Source: Litchfieldella qijiaojingensis (GTDB lineage: Bacteria; Pseudomonadota; Gammaproteobacteria; Pseudomonadales; Halomonadaceae). From it: a stretch of DNA of 64,000 bases. The stretch lies in the NCBI RefSeq assembly GCF_014651875.1, contig NZ_BMXS01000009.1:62001-126000 (forward strand), read 5' to 3'. Below the pieces are notes generated by a model, which made no database searches, was not told the DNA's origin, and saw nothing but the letters and a program-made list of their open reading frames with translations. The position numbers and the translations under genes were made by a program. Shown piece after piece: positions 1 through 11,232 of this stretch. How positions within the stretch are numbered: position 1 is the stretch's first letter; each line of letters starts with the position of its first letter.

Positions 1-1551
<1,551 letters not shown>

Positions 1552-1565
<14 letters not shown>

Positions 1566-3027
1566 GTGAAGTGAGGGTCTGAAGACTAGGCGGCAACTGC
1601 GATTCCCCCATCAGGTAGATATCGATATGGCGTGCGACGTCACGCCCTTCGCCGATCGCCCAGACCACTAGCGAGGCTCCGCGGCGGGCATCGCCACTGG
1701 CGAAGACGCCATCCAGATTGGTCATCATGGTCTCATCGGCGGCCAGCGTGCCGTTATCATCGAGCTTTAGCCCTTGGTCAACGAATGCCTGGGCCTGGGC
1801 GCCCTGAAAGCCAATAGCGATCAGCACCAGGTCGGCGGGAATACGGATATCCTCCTCGAGTACCGTCTTGTCCTTGCGCCGCCCTTGGGCGTCGAGGGTC
1901 CATTTGACGCGCTCGGTGATCAGCGCATCCACGACGCCATCGCCATCGTCGTCGACGAAAGCAGTGACATTGAGCGCGAACAGCGCCCGGCCACCCTCTT
2001 CCAGAGCATAGGTCTGCTCGTAGATGCGCGGCTGCCATGGCCAGGGATTGTCGGTGGGTCGGGTCGGCGGCGGTTGTTCGCGGACACTGATCTGCGCCAC
2101 GTCAAGCGCACCCTGGCGATGCGCGGTGGCCACGCAGTCGGCACCGGTGTCGCCCCCGCCCAGTACCACCACTCGCTTGCCATGGGCGTCGATCGTTGGG
2201 TTGCCGCGACCTGCCTGGTGGCGATTCTCGGCGGTGAGATAAGGCATACCGTAGTGAATGCCTGCCAGTTCGCGCCCGGGTACCGTGACATCGCGATGCT
2301 GCTGGGCGCCAATCGCCAGGCACACCGCATCGAAACGTTCACGCAACTGTGCCAATGACATCGCAGGGCCGATTTCGACCCCAGTGCGGAACTCGATACC
2401 TTCTTTGCGCAGTTGGTCGAGCCGCCGCTCGACCTGATGCTTGGCGAACTTGAAGTCGGGGATACCCAGTGTCATCAACCCGCCAAGCGCTTCGTCGCGT
2501 TCGAATACCGTGACCCGGTGCCCGGCACGGTTGAGTTGCTGGGCGCACGCCAGCCCGGCCGGGCCGCTGCCGACCACCGCCACCCGCTTGCCGGTGCGTC
2601 GTAGCGGCGGTTCGGGGCGGATCCAACCCATCTCCCAACCACGGTCGACGATCGCCCGCTCGAGACTCTTGATGGCCACGGCATCGGCGTTATAGGCCAG
2701 CGTACAGGCCGGCTCGCATGGTGCCGGACAGGTATAGCCGGTGAACTCGGGAAAATTGTTGGTGGCATGCAGGCGTGCGAGGGCCTCGCGCCAGCGCCCA
2801 CGCACCACCAGGTCGTTCCATTCCGGGATCAGGTTGCCGATCGGGCAGCCGCCCATGCAGGTCGGTACGCCGCAATCCATGCAGCGCTCGCCCTGCTGAC
2901 GCAGGTGTTCTTCCCGCCAGCTCGGTGCATAGATCTCGCGGTAGTCACCGATACGCTCGTGCGGATCGCGCTTGCCGATCGGCTCGCGCGAATGCCTGAG
3001 AAAACCGTCGGGATGATTCTCGTCCAT
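1552..3027 (-). CDS. gltD: Glutamate synthase (NADPH) small subunit
   Basis: The beta subunit of bacterial glutamate synthase (GOGAT) passes electrons from NADPH through FAD and Fe-S clusters to the large subunit. The 491-residue length is usual. Cysteines at 49, 52, 57 and 61 (CMDCGVPTCMGGC) and at 98, 102 and 106 (CPAPCEPAC) are the expected 4Fe-4S ligands. An FAD-binding GSGPAG motif is near residue 153 and an NADPH-binding GGGDTG motif is further on. The start codon overlaps the gltB stop by one base (TGATG), so translation is probably coupled in a gltBD operon. Confidence 0.97.
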
Positions 3028-6000
3028 CAGGCTACCTCCCGGGCCGCCGCCGGAGGTGCGACACGGATGTCGCGCCCCCGCGCCAGTTCGCGGCCCACCA
3101 CCTCGGCATAGGCCTCGGGCACGACCTTGACCAGCTTCGCCAAGCTTGCGGACCAGTCATCGAGCAGTTGCTTTGCGCGGCGGCTGCCGGTGTAGGCGTA
3201 GTGGTTTTCCAGCAGACGTTGCACCAAGGCAAAGTCACGCGCCTCTTTCACGGTTTGCAACCCCACCCGCTCGGCATTGACCCGTTCGGCCAAGTCGCCC
3301 TGCTCGTCGAACAGGTAGGCTTCGCCACCGCTCATGCCAGCAGCGAAGTTCTTGCCGCACGGACCGAGAATCAACGCCACGCCCCCGGTCATGTACTCGC
3401 AACCGTGATCGCCGACGCCCTCGACCACGGCCAGTGCACCGGAGTTGCGTACGCAGAAGCGCTCGCCGGCCAAGCCATTGATGTAGGCCTCGCCACTGGT
3501 GGCACCGAACAGTGCGACATTGCCGATGATGACGTTGTCAGCGGCGGAGTAACCAGCCTGCGGCGGGGTGCGCACGCTGATCCGGCCGCCCGACAGCCCC
3601 TTGCCAAGATAGTCGTTGGCATCGCCGGTCAAATGCAGGCTGATGCCCTGGGCGACGAAGGCCCCGAAGCTCTGGCCAGCAGAGCCTTGCAGATGAATGC
3701 AGGTAGTATCGTCGGCGGGCATGGCCGGTGCGTAGCGCTTGACCAGCGCCGAGGAAAGCAGGGTTCCGACAGTGCGATCGCGATTGCATACCTTGGTCTC
3801 GATACGCACCGGCTCACCACGCTCGAGTGCTGGCGCGGCTTGGGCGATCAGGCGTTGGTCGAGCTTGCCCTCAAGCTGGTGGTTCTGTTCGCGTGTCTTG
3901 TAAGGGGTATCGGTAGACTCCACCTGAGCCAGCAACTCACCGACATCCAACGCGATGCCTCGGGGATGCGTCACCTCGCGCGGACGCAGGCGATCGACAC
4001 GTCCGATCATGTCCTGCAACGAAGCAAAGCCAAGCGCGGCCATGATCTCGCGTAGCTCCTCAGCAACGAAGCGCAGATAGGTGATGATGTGCTCGGCCTC
4101 GCCATCGAAGCGTTCGCGCAGCCTGGGATCCTGGGTCGCCACGCCCACCGAGCAGGTGTTGCAGTGGCACTTGCGCAGCAGCAGGCAGCCGACGACGACC
4201 ATCGGCGCAGTGCCGAAACCGAACTCCTCGGCGCCCAACAGTGCCGCCATGGCCACGTCACGACCGGTCTTCATGCCACCGTCGGTACGCACGGTGATGC
4301 GCGAGCGCAGGTTGTTGGCCATCAGCACCCGGTGGGTTTCGGCCAGCCCCAGTTCCCACGGCGTGCCGGTATGCTTGATCGACGTTTTCTTGGCCGCCCC
4401 GGTGCCGCCGGCGTCGCCGGAGATCAGCACCGCATCGGCTCGCGCCTTGGCCACGCCGGCGGCAATGGTGCCGACATTGGCCTTGGAAACCAGCTTGACG
4501 TGGATCTCGGCCTCGGGATTGGCGCACTTGAGATCGTGGATCAACTGGGCCAGATCCTCGATCGAATAGATATCGTGATGCGGTGGTGGCGAAATCAGCC
4601 CGACCCCGGGCACCGTGAAGCGGACCTCGGCGATCGCCTCGTCGACCTTGCCTCCAGGCAATTCGCCGCCCTCACCCGGCTTGGCGCCCTGGGCCATCTT
4701 GATCTCGATCTGACGGGCACTGGCCAGGTAGTGCGCGGTGACCCCGAAGCGCCCCGAGGCACATTGCTTCATCGAGTTTTCGGCCTCGGTACCGAAGCGC
4801 TCGACCTGCTCTCCTCCCTCCCCACTGCCGGCCTTGCCTCCGATACGGTTCATGGCGATCGCCATAACTTCATGGGCCTCGCGAGACAGGGCACCGAACG
4901 ACATCGAGCCAGTGCCGAAACGCTTGAGAATCGATTCGACCGGCTCGACCTCTTCGAGCGGAATCGAACGCTGCGGCTCGATATCGAAATCGAGCAGACC
5001 GCGCAACGTCTGCAAGCAGCGGCTCTGGTCGTTGATGGCTTCGGCGAAGCACCGGTAGCTCTCGGCATCGTTGTGGCGGGCCGCCTGCTGCAGGTAGCCG
5101 ATGGTGCGCGGATTCCACTGATGCCATTCACCATCGCGCCGCCAGTAGAAATCGCCACCCTGCAACAACCGCAGGTTGCCGGCGATACGGTCGCTGTAGG
5201 CGACTGCATGGGCCTGCTCGGTTTCATCCTCGATCGTAGCGAGCCCGACACCAGGAATGTACGCCGGAGTCCCCGTGAAGCAGTCGTCGACCAATGATGG
5301 GGCCAGGCCGATGCATTCGAAGGTCTGCGCGCCTTTGTAGCTCTCCAGCGTGGAAATCCCCATCTTGGCCATGACCTTGAGCAGGCCGTCCTCAATGGCG
5401 AGACGATAGGTATGGCGTGCCGCGGCGCTGCTCTCGACGCCGGAGAGTGCGCCCTCGACCTGCAGATGTTCGAGGCTGCGATAGGCCAGCCACGGATAAA
5501 TGGCATCTGCGCCATAACCAACCAGAGTACAGTAGTGATGCACCGCATAGGGCTCGCCACTGCACAGCACCAGTGAGGCTCGGGTGCGTTTGCCGGCCCG
5601 GATCAAGCCATGGTGGACGGCACCGACTGCCAGCAATGAGGGAACGGCAACCCGTTCGGGCCCCACCTGGCGATCGTCGAGAACCAATAGGGTAGCGCTG
5701 GCATCGACGGCGGCCTCGGCGTCGCGGCGCAGGCGTTCGATCACTGCGGCTAAGCCCTGGCCCGGTGGATAGGTGATGTCGATCGTTTGTGCGCGCAGAC
5801 CCTCGCGATCGAGTCTGGCAAGGGTCGCGAACTCCCGATCATCGAGGATTGGGCTCTCGAGCCGTAACCTTCGGCAATGCTCCGGGGTCTCGCCCAGCAG
5901 GTTGCTCTGATAGCCGAGGTGACCGCTCAGCGAGGTGACCAGCGCCTCGCGCAGGTAATCCAGTGGCGGGTTGGTAACCTGGGCGAAGAGTTGATGGAAG

Positions 6001-7562
6001 TAGGCGAACAGCGGCTTGCGCTGGGCCGACAAGGCGGCCAACGGGGTATCGTTACCCATCGCGCCCAGTGGGTCCTTGCCGGATTCGGCCATCGGCGCCA
6101 TCAGCACACGAAGCCCCTCGAGCGTGTAGCCGAAAGCGCATTGATAGGCGGCGAGTGTCGCCGGGTCGAGTGCATCGATGACGGGCTCGGGGGCACCGTC
6201 GAGGAGATCGGCGAGCCTGACCCGATGCCTGGCCAACCACTCGGCATAGGGAGCGGCGTGGGCCAAGTGATGGAAGACCTCATCCTCGGGAATGATGCGT
6301 CCTTCACGGGTATCGGCCAGGAATAGTTGGCCCGGACGCAGCCGCCCTTGCATCACGATCTCGCCGAACTCGGTGTCTAGCGTACCGCTCTCGCTGGCCA
6401 TGATCAGCTTGTCGTCACGGGTCAGACAGTATCGGCAGGGGCGCAGGCCATTACGGTCGATGACCGCCCCAAGCACATCGCCATCCGTGGCCACGACGAG
6501 CGCTGGCCCATCCCACGGCTCCATGAGGGAAGCATGGTAGTCATAGAAAGCCCGACGTTCCGGGGCCATCGCCGGGTCCTTCTCCCAGGCCTCGGGAATC
6601 AGCATGCGCAACGCATGAGGTAGAGAACGACCACCGGCCAGCAGCAGTTCCAGTACGTGATCGAATTCGGCGGAATCGCTCTGGCCGTCTTCGGCCAGAA
6701 CCGGCTTGATCCGCGCAATATCGGTGCCAAAACGCGGGCTCTCCAGCAACGCCTCGCGTGCGCGCATCCAGTTGACATTACCGCGCAAGGTGTTGAACTC
6801 GCCATTATGCACGAGGGCGCGATAGGGATGAGCGAGTTCCCAGGCCCCTAGGGTATTGGTAGAAAATCTCGAGTGCACCAGTACCAGCGAGCTTTCCACC
6901 CGTGCATCGCACAGGTCCGCATAGTAGCCAGCCAACTGGGCACAGGTCAGCAAGCCCTTGTAGACGATACGCCGCCGATCCAGGCTGCAGATATAGAACA
7001 GGTTGGCTCCCTCGCCACTCAGGCCTCGCTGGCGGACACGATTCTGGATCTCGCAGCGCAACACATAAAGGCCGACATCCAATGCCTCGGGCGACATGGG
7101 TTTCTCGGGCGCGATGAAACACTGTTCCACCACGGGTTCGGAATCCAGCGCGGTGCGCCCCAGCCCTCGGTGGTTGGTGGGAACGTGACGCCAGGCCAGG
7201 AGCCGATAGCCCTGCGACTTGATGACTGATTCCATCAGTCGCTTGATAGCGGAGCATCGCGCTTTGTCCTGGGGAAGGAAAAGCTGGCCTACACCATAGC
7301 TACCGGCGCTGGGTAGGCCGGGGATGGCTGCGGCGAAAAAGCGGTGCGGCACCTGCAACAGTATTCCAGCGCCGTCACCGGTATTTTCCTCGGCGCCACG
7401 CGCCCCACGGTGATCGAGATTACGCAGCATGCGCAATCCATCCTCGATCAGGTCATGCGTGGCCTGGCCACGCACGTTGACCAGCGCACCAACACCGCAG
7501 TTGGCATAACCGGCGCGAGGGTCGAAGGACGCCTTGCGGGTCTTGCCTGCCGGGTATCGCAT
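3027..7562 (-). CDS. gltB: Glutamate synthase (NADPH) large subunit
   Basis: The alpha subunit of GOGAT turns glutamine plus 2-oxoglutarate into two glutamates. It has 1511 residues, the normal size. A short N-terminal propeptide precedes Cys22 (NCGVGAL), the class II amidotransferase nucleophile exposed after processing. The central and FMN-binding synthase domains carry GGKAGSGEGGE. The 3Fe-4S ligand region CLLLRKCHCNTC lies near residues 1123-1137, and the C-terminal domain is a glycine-rich beta-helix (GXXGXXXG repeats). Only 43 bp separate it from the upstream same-strand membrane gene, so it may be transcribed from a promoter there or inside that gene. Confidence 0.97.
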   Translation of the reverse strand: MRYPAGKTRKASFDPRAGYANCGVGALVNVRGQATHDLIEDGLRMLRNLDHRGARGAEENTGDGAGILLQVPHRFFAAAIPGLPSAGSYGVGQLFLPQDKARCSAIKRLMESVIKSQGYRLLAWRHVPTNHRGLGRTALDSEPVVEQCFIAPEKPMSPEALDVGLYVLRCEIQNRVRQRGLSGEGANLFYICSLDRRRIVYKGLLTCAQLAGYYADLCDARVESSLVLVHSRFSTNTLGAWELAHPYRALVHNGEFNTLRGNVNWMRAREALLESPRFGTDIARIKPVLAEDGQSDSAEFDHVLELLLAGGRSLPHALRMLIPEAWEKDPAMAPERRAFYDYHASLMEPWDGPALVVATDGDVLGAVIDRNGLRPCRYCLTRDDKLIMASESGTLDTEFGEIVMQGRLRPGQLFLADTREGRIIPEDEVFHHLAHAAPYAEWLARHRVRLADLLDGAPEPVIDALDPATLAAYQCAFGYTLEGLRVLMAPMAESGKDPLGAMGNDTPLAALSAQRKPLFAYFHQLFAQVTNPPLDYLREALVTSLSGHLGYQSNLLGETPEHCRRLRLESPILDDREFATLARLDREGLRAQTIDITYPPGQGLAAVIERLRRDAEAAVDASATLLVLDDRQVGPERVAVPSLLAVGAVHHGLIRAGKRTRASLVLCSGEPYAVHHYCTLVGYGADAIYPWLAYRSLEHLQVEGALSGVESSAAARHTYRLAIEDGLLKVMAKMGISTLESYKGAQTFECIGLAPSLVDDCFTGTPAYIPGVGLATIEDETEQAHAVAYSDRIAGNLRLLQGGDFYWRRDGEWHQWNPRTIGYLQQAARHNDAESYRCFAEAINDQSRCLQTLRGLLDFDIEPQRSIPLEEVEPVESILKRFGTGSMSFGALSREAHEVMAIAMNRIGGKAGSGEGGEQVERFGTEAENSMKQCASGRFGVTAHYLASARQIEIKMAQGAKPGEGGELPGGKVDEAIAEVRFTVPGVGLISPPPHHDIYSIEDLAQLIHDLKCANPEAEIHVKLVSKANVGTIAAGVAKARADAVLISGDAGGTGAAKKTSIKHTGTPWELGLAETHRVLMANNLRSRITVRTDGGMKTGRDVAMAALLGAEEFGFGTAPMVVVGCLLLRKCHCNTCSVGVATQDPRLRERFDGEAEHIITYLRFVAEELREIMAALGFASLQDMIGRVDRLRPREVTHPRGIALDVGELLAQVESTDTPYKTREQNHQLEGKLDQRLIAQAAPALERGEPVRIETKVCNRDRTVGTLLSSALVKRYAPAMPADDTTCIHLQGSAGQSFGAFVAQGISLHLTGDANDYLGKGLSGGRISVRTPPQAGYSAADNVIIGNVALFGATSGEAYINGLAGERFCVRNSGALAVVEGVGDHGCEYMTGGVALILGPCGKNFAAGMSGGEAYLFDEQGDLAERVNAERVGLQTVKEARDFALVQRLLENHYAYTGSRRAKQLLDDWSASLAKLVKVVPEAYAEVVGRELARGRDIRVAPPAAAREVA

Positions 7563-7605
7563 GAATGTCGCTACCCCCGCCTAATGGCTTCGCATTTTTT
7601 CCATA

Positions 7606-8217
7606 CTAGGACATCTGGCGCCAACGCTGCAGGCCGAACACCAACAGGTGTACCGGCAGGTAGATGGCCACCGGCCACAACAGCATCAGCCCGATCAGGT
7701 AGAGCAGCGGGTCGAGGCTATCTTGGGGCTGACCGAAAGGACCATGCACCCAGTTGATATTGCGTTCTGGATCGGTGAAGAGATAAGTCAGGGGGATCGC
7801 AATCCAGGTCAGGGCGGTCTGCCACAAGATGGCGCGCCGGTCGAACCCCAGCCGCCACACCGCGAAGCCCGCCACCAGTGGCAGGATCAGATGATAGAGC
7901 GACAGTGCCCGTGTCACCGGAGGGTGCTCTGGATCGAACATGTATTCGGTGCCGCCGATGGGATGCACACCGGTCAACCATGCAGTTCCTACGTCCACCG
8001 CCCATAACAGGCCCACCAGCAATACCGACAGCAATTGCATCGACAGCAATCGCCGGCTCTCGGTCCACAACCCCACCAGAATCAGGAAGTTGGCCAGGTT
8101 ACACAGCCAGAAGAAGTTCTGGTGGCCGAGCAGCACCACGTAGGTCGGCGCCCAGCCGAGAATCCAAGCGGTAAACGCCAGCTTGAGCCATAGCGGTATG
8201 CGATGTCTCACCGGCAT
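7606..8217 (-). CDS. Small polytopic membrane protein of unknown function
   Basis: I do not recognise this 203-residue protein. It is strongly hydrophobic, with about six predicted transmembrane helices: approximately residues 12-30, 38-50, 57-80, 100-125, 130-150 and 170-195. It has a positive-inside N-terminus and few charges within helices. Its ATG lies one base after the phhR stop (TGA-t-ATG), so it is very likely translated as the second gene of a phhR transcript, ahead of gltB. A possible role in uptake or sensing linked to aromatic amino acids is only a guess from position. Confidence 0.8.
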   Translation of the reverse strand: MPVRHRIPLWLKLAFTAWILGWAPTYVVLLGHQNFFWLCNLANFLILVGLWTESRRLLSMQLLSVLLVGLLWAVDVGTAWLTGVHPIGGTEYMFDPEHPPVTRALSLYHLILPLVAGFAVWRLGFDRRAILWQTALTWIAIPLTYLFTDPERNINWVHGPFGQPQDSLDPLLYLIGLMLLWPVAIYLPVHLLVFGLQRWRQMS

Positions 8218-8218
8218 A

Positions 8219-9781
8219 TCAGGATGCCTCCTCGCCTATCCCATGGCGCTTGAGCTTATTGGCGATGGTGGTGTGCGATACACCCAGCCGCCTGGCCAAC
8301 AGGCGGCTGGAGGGATATTGGGGATAAAGCGCTGTCAGCACACGCTTTTCCACCTCGCCGAGAATGTCGGCCAAACTGCCGTCCAGATCGATACCGGACA
8401 GGCCCGGTGTCGGCCCCACATCGGGCAGGCGCAGGTGCGAGGGTTCGATCGTCGTTCCTTCGCACAGCGACACCGCCTGGAACAACACATTCTCGAGTTG
8501 ACGCACATTGCCGGGCCAGTGATAGGAGGACAGTCGCGCCAGTGCCGCGGGAGAGAGCCTGGGCAAAGGGCAGCCGATCTGACGTGAAGCACGATCGATG
8601 AAATGGTTGGCCAGTTCCTCGATGCCATCGAGACAGTCGCGCAGCGGTGGTACCTGTACCGAGAGCACGTTCAGGCGATGATAGAGATCCTGGCGGAACC
8701 GCCCGGCGGTGCACAGCGCCGGAAGATCCTGCTGGGTAGCACAGATCACCCGCACATCCAGGAAGGTTTCTTCGTCGCTACCCACACGCCGGAAGCCACC
8801 ATCCTGCAAGAAGCGCAATAGTTTGACCTGGAGACGGGGGCTCATCTCTCCAACCTCGTCGAGGAAGATGGTGCCGCCGGCGGTAAGCTCCAGCAACCCC
8901 AGCTTGCCTTCCGGGCGGGCGCCCTCGAAGGCACCGGGGGCATAGCCGAACAGCTCGGTTTCGGCCATTGACTCCGGCAGCCCCGCACAGTTGAGCGCCA
9001 TGAACGGCGCCTGCCCTCGAGGACTGGCCAAATGGCAGGCACGGGCCAGCAACTCCTTACCAGTACCGGTTTCGCCCTCGATCAACAGCGGCGCGTCCAG
9101 CGGCGCCATGCGCCTTGCCTCGCGGATCAAGGCGGCCAGTCGTGGGCTCGACTGGAAGATCGCCTCGAAGCCCCGCAATTCCTGACGCTGCACATGATAG
9201 ATACGCTCACCGATGCGGTCAGCACGGTGCAGGGTGACCACCGCTCCCGCCAACGAGGCCACATCGTCGTCGTTCTCGCTGTGCAAGGGGGCGATATCGG
9301 CCAGATAGGTAGCTTCCCCCAACTTCAGGCGCAAACCGTTGACCCTGGCATTGTTGCGGCGTATCAACTCGGGCAGGTCAAGATCGGGCAGGTAACGGTC
9401 GAGCGACAATCCCGGCACCTCATCCACACGCACGCCAAGCATCTGTCCGGCCACACGGTTGGCGGCCACGATATGCCCTTCCATATCGATCGACATCACC
9501 GGATCCGACAGCGATGACAGCAAGGCATCGAGTTCCAGATGGCGCCGCTCGCTGGGCATCAGACTGACGCGCTTGACGCTGAACACGCCGGGGATGGTTT
9601 CCAGGGTTGGCTTGAGAGTTGCCAGTTGCGCATTGAGCAGGTGCGGCAAGTGCAGATAGATGGTATTACCGTGATCCCCACCAACCTCGCCACGCGCGAC
9701 GTTGACGCCATAGTCAGCGAAGTGGGAAACGATGTCGCGCAGGATGCCGATTCGATTCTGACAATGGAACTTGAGGCGCAT
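8219..9781 (-). CDS. phhR: TyrR/PhhR-type regulator of aromatic amino acid metabolism
   Basis: This is a TyrR-class AAA+ regulator that senses aromatic amino acids and controls the divergent phhABC genes. Domains in order: ACT (about 1-75), PAS (about 84-190), AAA+ (about 205-440, Walker A GETGTGKE near 236), and a C-terminal Fis-like helix-turn-helix (GVSHTTIANKLKRHG). The loop that in sigma-54 activators reads GAFTGA is GAFEGA (284-289), as in TyrR/PhhR proteins, which points to sigma-70 promoters. I chose the ATG at 9781 because MRLKFHCQNR aligns with the usual family N-terminus; an in-frame GTG/ATG extension up to 9850 is possible. It is divergent from phhA and overlaps nothing upstream. 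Confidence 0.93.
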   Translation of the reverse strand: MRLKFHCQNRIGILRDIVSHFADYGVNVARGEVGGDHGNTIYLHLPHLLNAQLATLKPTLETIPGVFSVKRVSLMPSERRHLELDALLSSLSDPVMSIDMEGHIVAANRVAGQMLGVRVDEVPGLSLDRYLPDLDLPELIRRNNARVNGLRLKLGEATYLADIAPLHSENDDDVASLAGAVVTLHRADRIGERIYHVQRQELRGFEAIFQSSPRLAALIREARRMAPLDAPLLIEGETGTGKELLARACHLASPRGQAPFMALNCAGLPESMAETELFGYAPGAFEGARPEGKLGLLELTAGGTIFLDEVGEMSPRLQVKLLRFLQDGGFRRVGSDEETFLDVRVICATQQDLPALCTAGRFRQDLYHRLNVLSVQVPPLRDCLDGIEELANHFIDRASRQIGCPLPRLSPAALARLSSYHWPGNVRQLENVLFQAVSLCEGTTIEPSHLRLPDVGPTPGLSGIDLDGSLADILGEVEKRVLTALYPQYPSSRLLARRLGVSHTTIANKLKRHGIGEEAS

Positions 9782-10031
9782 GAAGTGATCTTTTTCGTCA
9801 AGGGGACGTGACTCAACTGTCAACATAGCGTGACAGGCATGCTCACTCAATCTCGGGAGTTCAACTCGTTCGCCTTCATTTCCTTTGATGATCTCCTTTC
9901 TGTAAGAAAATCCTTACACTTACGACTTCTCTTGGCATGCCTCGGAACCACGAGATCACTTCCCCCAACGCCAGCTCCCTCTATGCTGGAGAACATTCCC
10001 TTTCATATCACAACATCCTGGGAGGCTCGCG
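9782..10031. other. phhR-phhA divergent intergenic region
   Basis: This is the control region between the divergently transcribed phhR and phhA. It holds the TyrR-type box at 9901-9918 and an AT-richer stretch around 9880-9930. A ribosome-binding sequence TGGGAGG lies 6-8 bases before the phhA ATG. No convincing small gene is seen. Confidence 0.6.
9901..9918. promoter_or_regulatory. TyrR/PhhR box upstream of phhA
   Basis: The sequence TGTAAG-AAAATC-CTTACA is a perfect 6-6-6 palindrome and matches the TyrR family operator consensus TGTAAA-N6-TTTACA. It lies about 113 bases before the phhA start, with the phhR gene for its likely binding protein on the other side. That it activates phhABC or autoregulates phhR is inference. 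Confidence 0.8.
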
Positions 10032-10841
10032 ATGAAAAAGTCGACCAAATACCAGGCCCGGATGCCGGATGCCAACGGTCACATCGCCTACAGCGATCAG
10101 GAGCATGCCACCTGGAAGGCGCTGATGGAGCGCCAGATGGCGATCATCGAAGGGCGAGTATGTCAGGAATACCTCGATGGGATGGAACGCTTGGCCCTAC
10201 CTATCGACCATATCCCTCAACTCGCCGAGGTGGATCGGGTGCTCCTCGAGACCACCGGCTGGCAGACCGCCCAGGTGCCGGCGCTGATCCCCTTCGATAC
10301 CTTCTTCGAATTGCTGGCCAGTCGACGCTTCCCGGTAGCAACCTTCATTCGCACCCCCGAAGAACTCGACTACCTTCAAGAGCCGGACATCTTCCATGAG
10401 CTTTTCGGCCATTGTCCGATGCTCGCCAACCCCGACTTCGCCGAATTCACCGCCACCTACGGCAAGCTCGGGCTGGCGGCCAGCAAGCAGGAACGCGTCT
10501 ACCTGGCCAGGCTGTACTGGATGACCGTGGAGTTCGGCCTGGTGGATACGCCTCAAGGCCGGAGAATCTATGGCGGCGGCATCATCTCCTCGCCCAAGGA
10601 GACATTGTACGCACTATCCGACGTCCCCGAGCATTACCCATTCGATCCACTCGATGCGATGCGCACGCCCTACCGCATCGACATCCTGCAACCGCTCTAC
10701 TACGTGCTTGACGGCCTGCATACCCTGCACGACCTTTCTAGGCAGGATCTCATGGCCTTGGCGCACCAGGCCATGGCACTGGGCTTGTATCCGCCCAAGT
10801 TCCCGCCGAAGCCAAGCGAGCCGCAAGCCGCCAACGCTTGA
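10032..10841 (+). CDS. phhA: Phenylalanine-4-hydroxylase
   Basis: This tetrahydropterin-dependent non-haem iron enzyme converts phenylalanine to tyrosine. The 269-residue length fits the bacterial single-domain form without a regulatory ACT domain. The iron ligands are His122 and His127 in FHELFGHCP, and Glu167 in YWMTVEFGL. It is preceded by a good ribosome-binding site (GGGAGG) and followed 52 bases later by phhB and then phhC, forming a phenylalanine-to-4-hydroxyphenylpyruvate operon under the PhhR box. Confidence 0.96.
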   Translation: MKKSTKYQARMPDANGHIAYSDQEHATWKALMERQMAIIEGRVCQEYLDGMERLALPIDHIPQLAEVDRVLLETTGWQTAQVPALIPFDTFFELLASRRFPVATFIRTPEELDYLQEPDIFHELFGHCPMLANPDFAEFTATYGKLGLAASKQERVYLARLYWMTVEFGLVDTPQGRRIYGGGIISSPKETLYALSDVPEHYPFDPLDAMRTPYRIDILQPLYYVLDGLHTLHDLSRQDLMALAHQAMALGLYPPKFPPKPSEPQAANA

Positions 10842-10893
10842 GCCAGGGCAATTGATACCCCTACCACCAACTGACGACGAATCAGGAGACCCT

Positions 10894-11232
10894 ATGAGCG
10901 ATCTGACTCAACAACAATGCGAAGCTTGCGACTGGGATGCCCCGCGCGTGACGGAAGCCGAGATCGAAGAGTACAAGAAGCAGATTCCCGAGTGGCAGAT
11001 CGTCGAACACGATGGCATCATGCAACTGGAGCGGACTTTCAAGTTCCGCAACTTCAAGCAAGCCCTCGATTTCACCAACAGAGTAGGCGAAATCGCCGAG
11101 GAAGCTGGCCATCATCCGGGGCTTCTGACCGAGTGGGGCAAGGTCACGGTCACCTGGTGGTCCCACAAGATCAAGGGCCTGCACAAGAACGACTTCATCA
11201 TGGCAGCCAAAACCGACGAGGTAGCAGCGTAA
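10894..11232 (+). CDS. phhB: Pterin-4-alpha-carbinolamine dehydratase
   Basis: It dehydrates the 4a-hydroxy-tetrahydropterin made by PhhA so that the cofactor can be recycled. The 112-residue protein carries the family's histidine/proline active-site motif (AGHHPG, His73-His74-Pro75) and the conserved WWSHK His91. I chose the ATG at 10894, which has AGGAG seven bases upstream, over upstream in-frame codons that lie inside phhA. The stop codon touches the phhC ATG directly (TAA-ATG), so the three genes are an operon. Confidence 0.96.
   Translation: MSDLTQQQCEACDWDAPRVTEAEIEEYKKQIPEWQIVEHDGIMQLERTFKFRNFKQALDFTNRVGEIAEEAGHHPGLLTEWGKVTVTWWSHKIKGLHKNDFIMAAKTDEVAA

Noticed and set aside
9930-9960. 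Possible sigma-54 promoter (TTGGCATGCC) before phhA
   Set aside because: The GG at -24 has no GC at the right distance for -12, and the regulator lacks the GAFTGA Thr.
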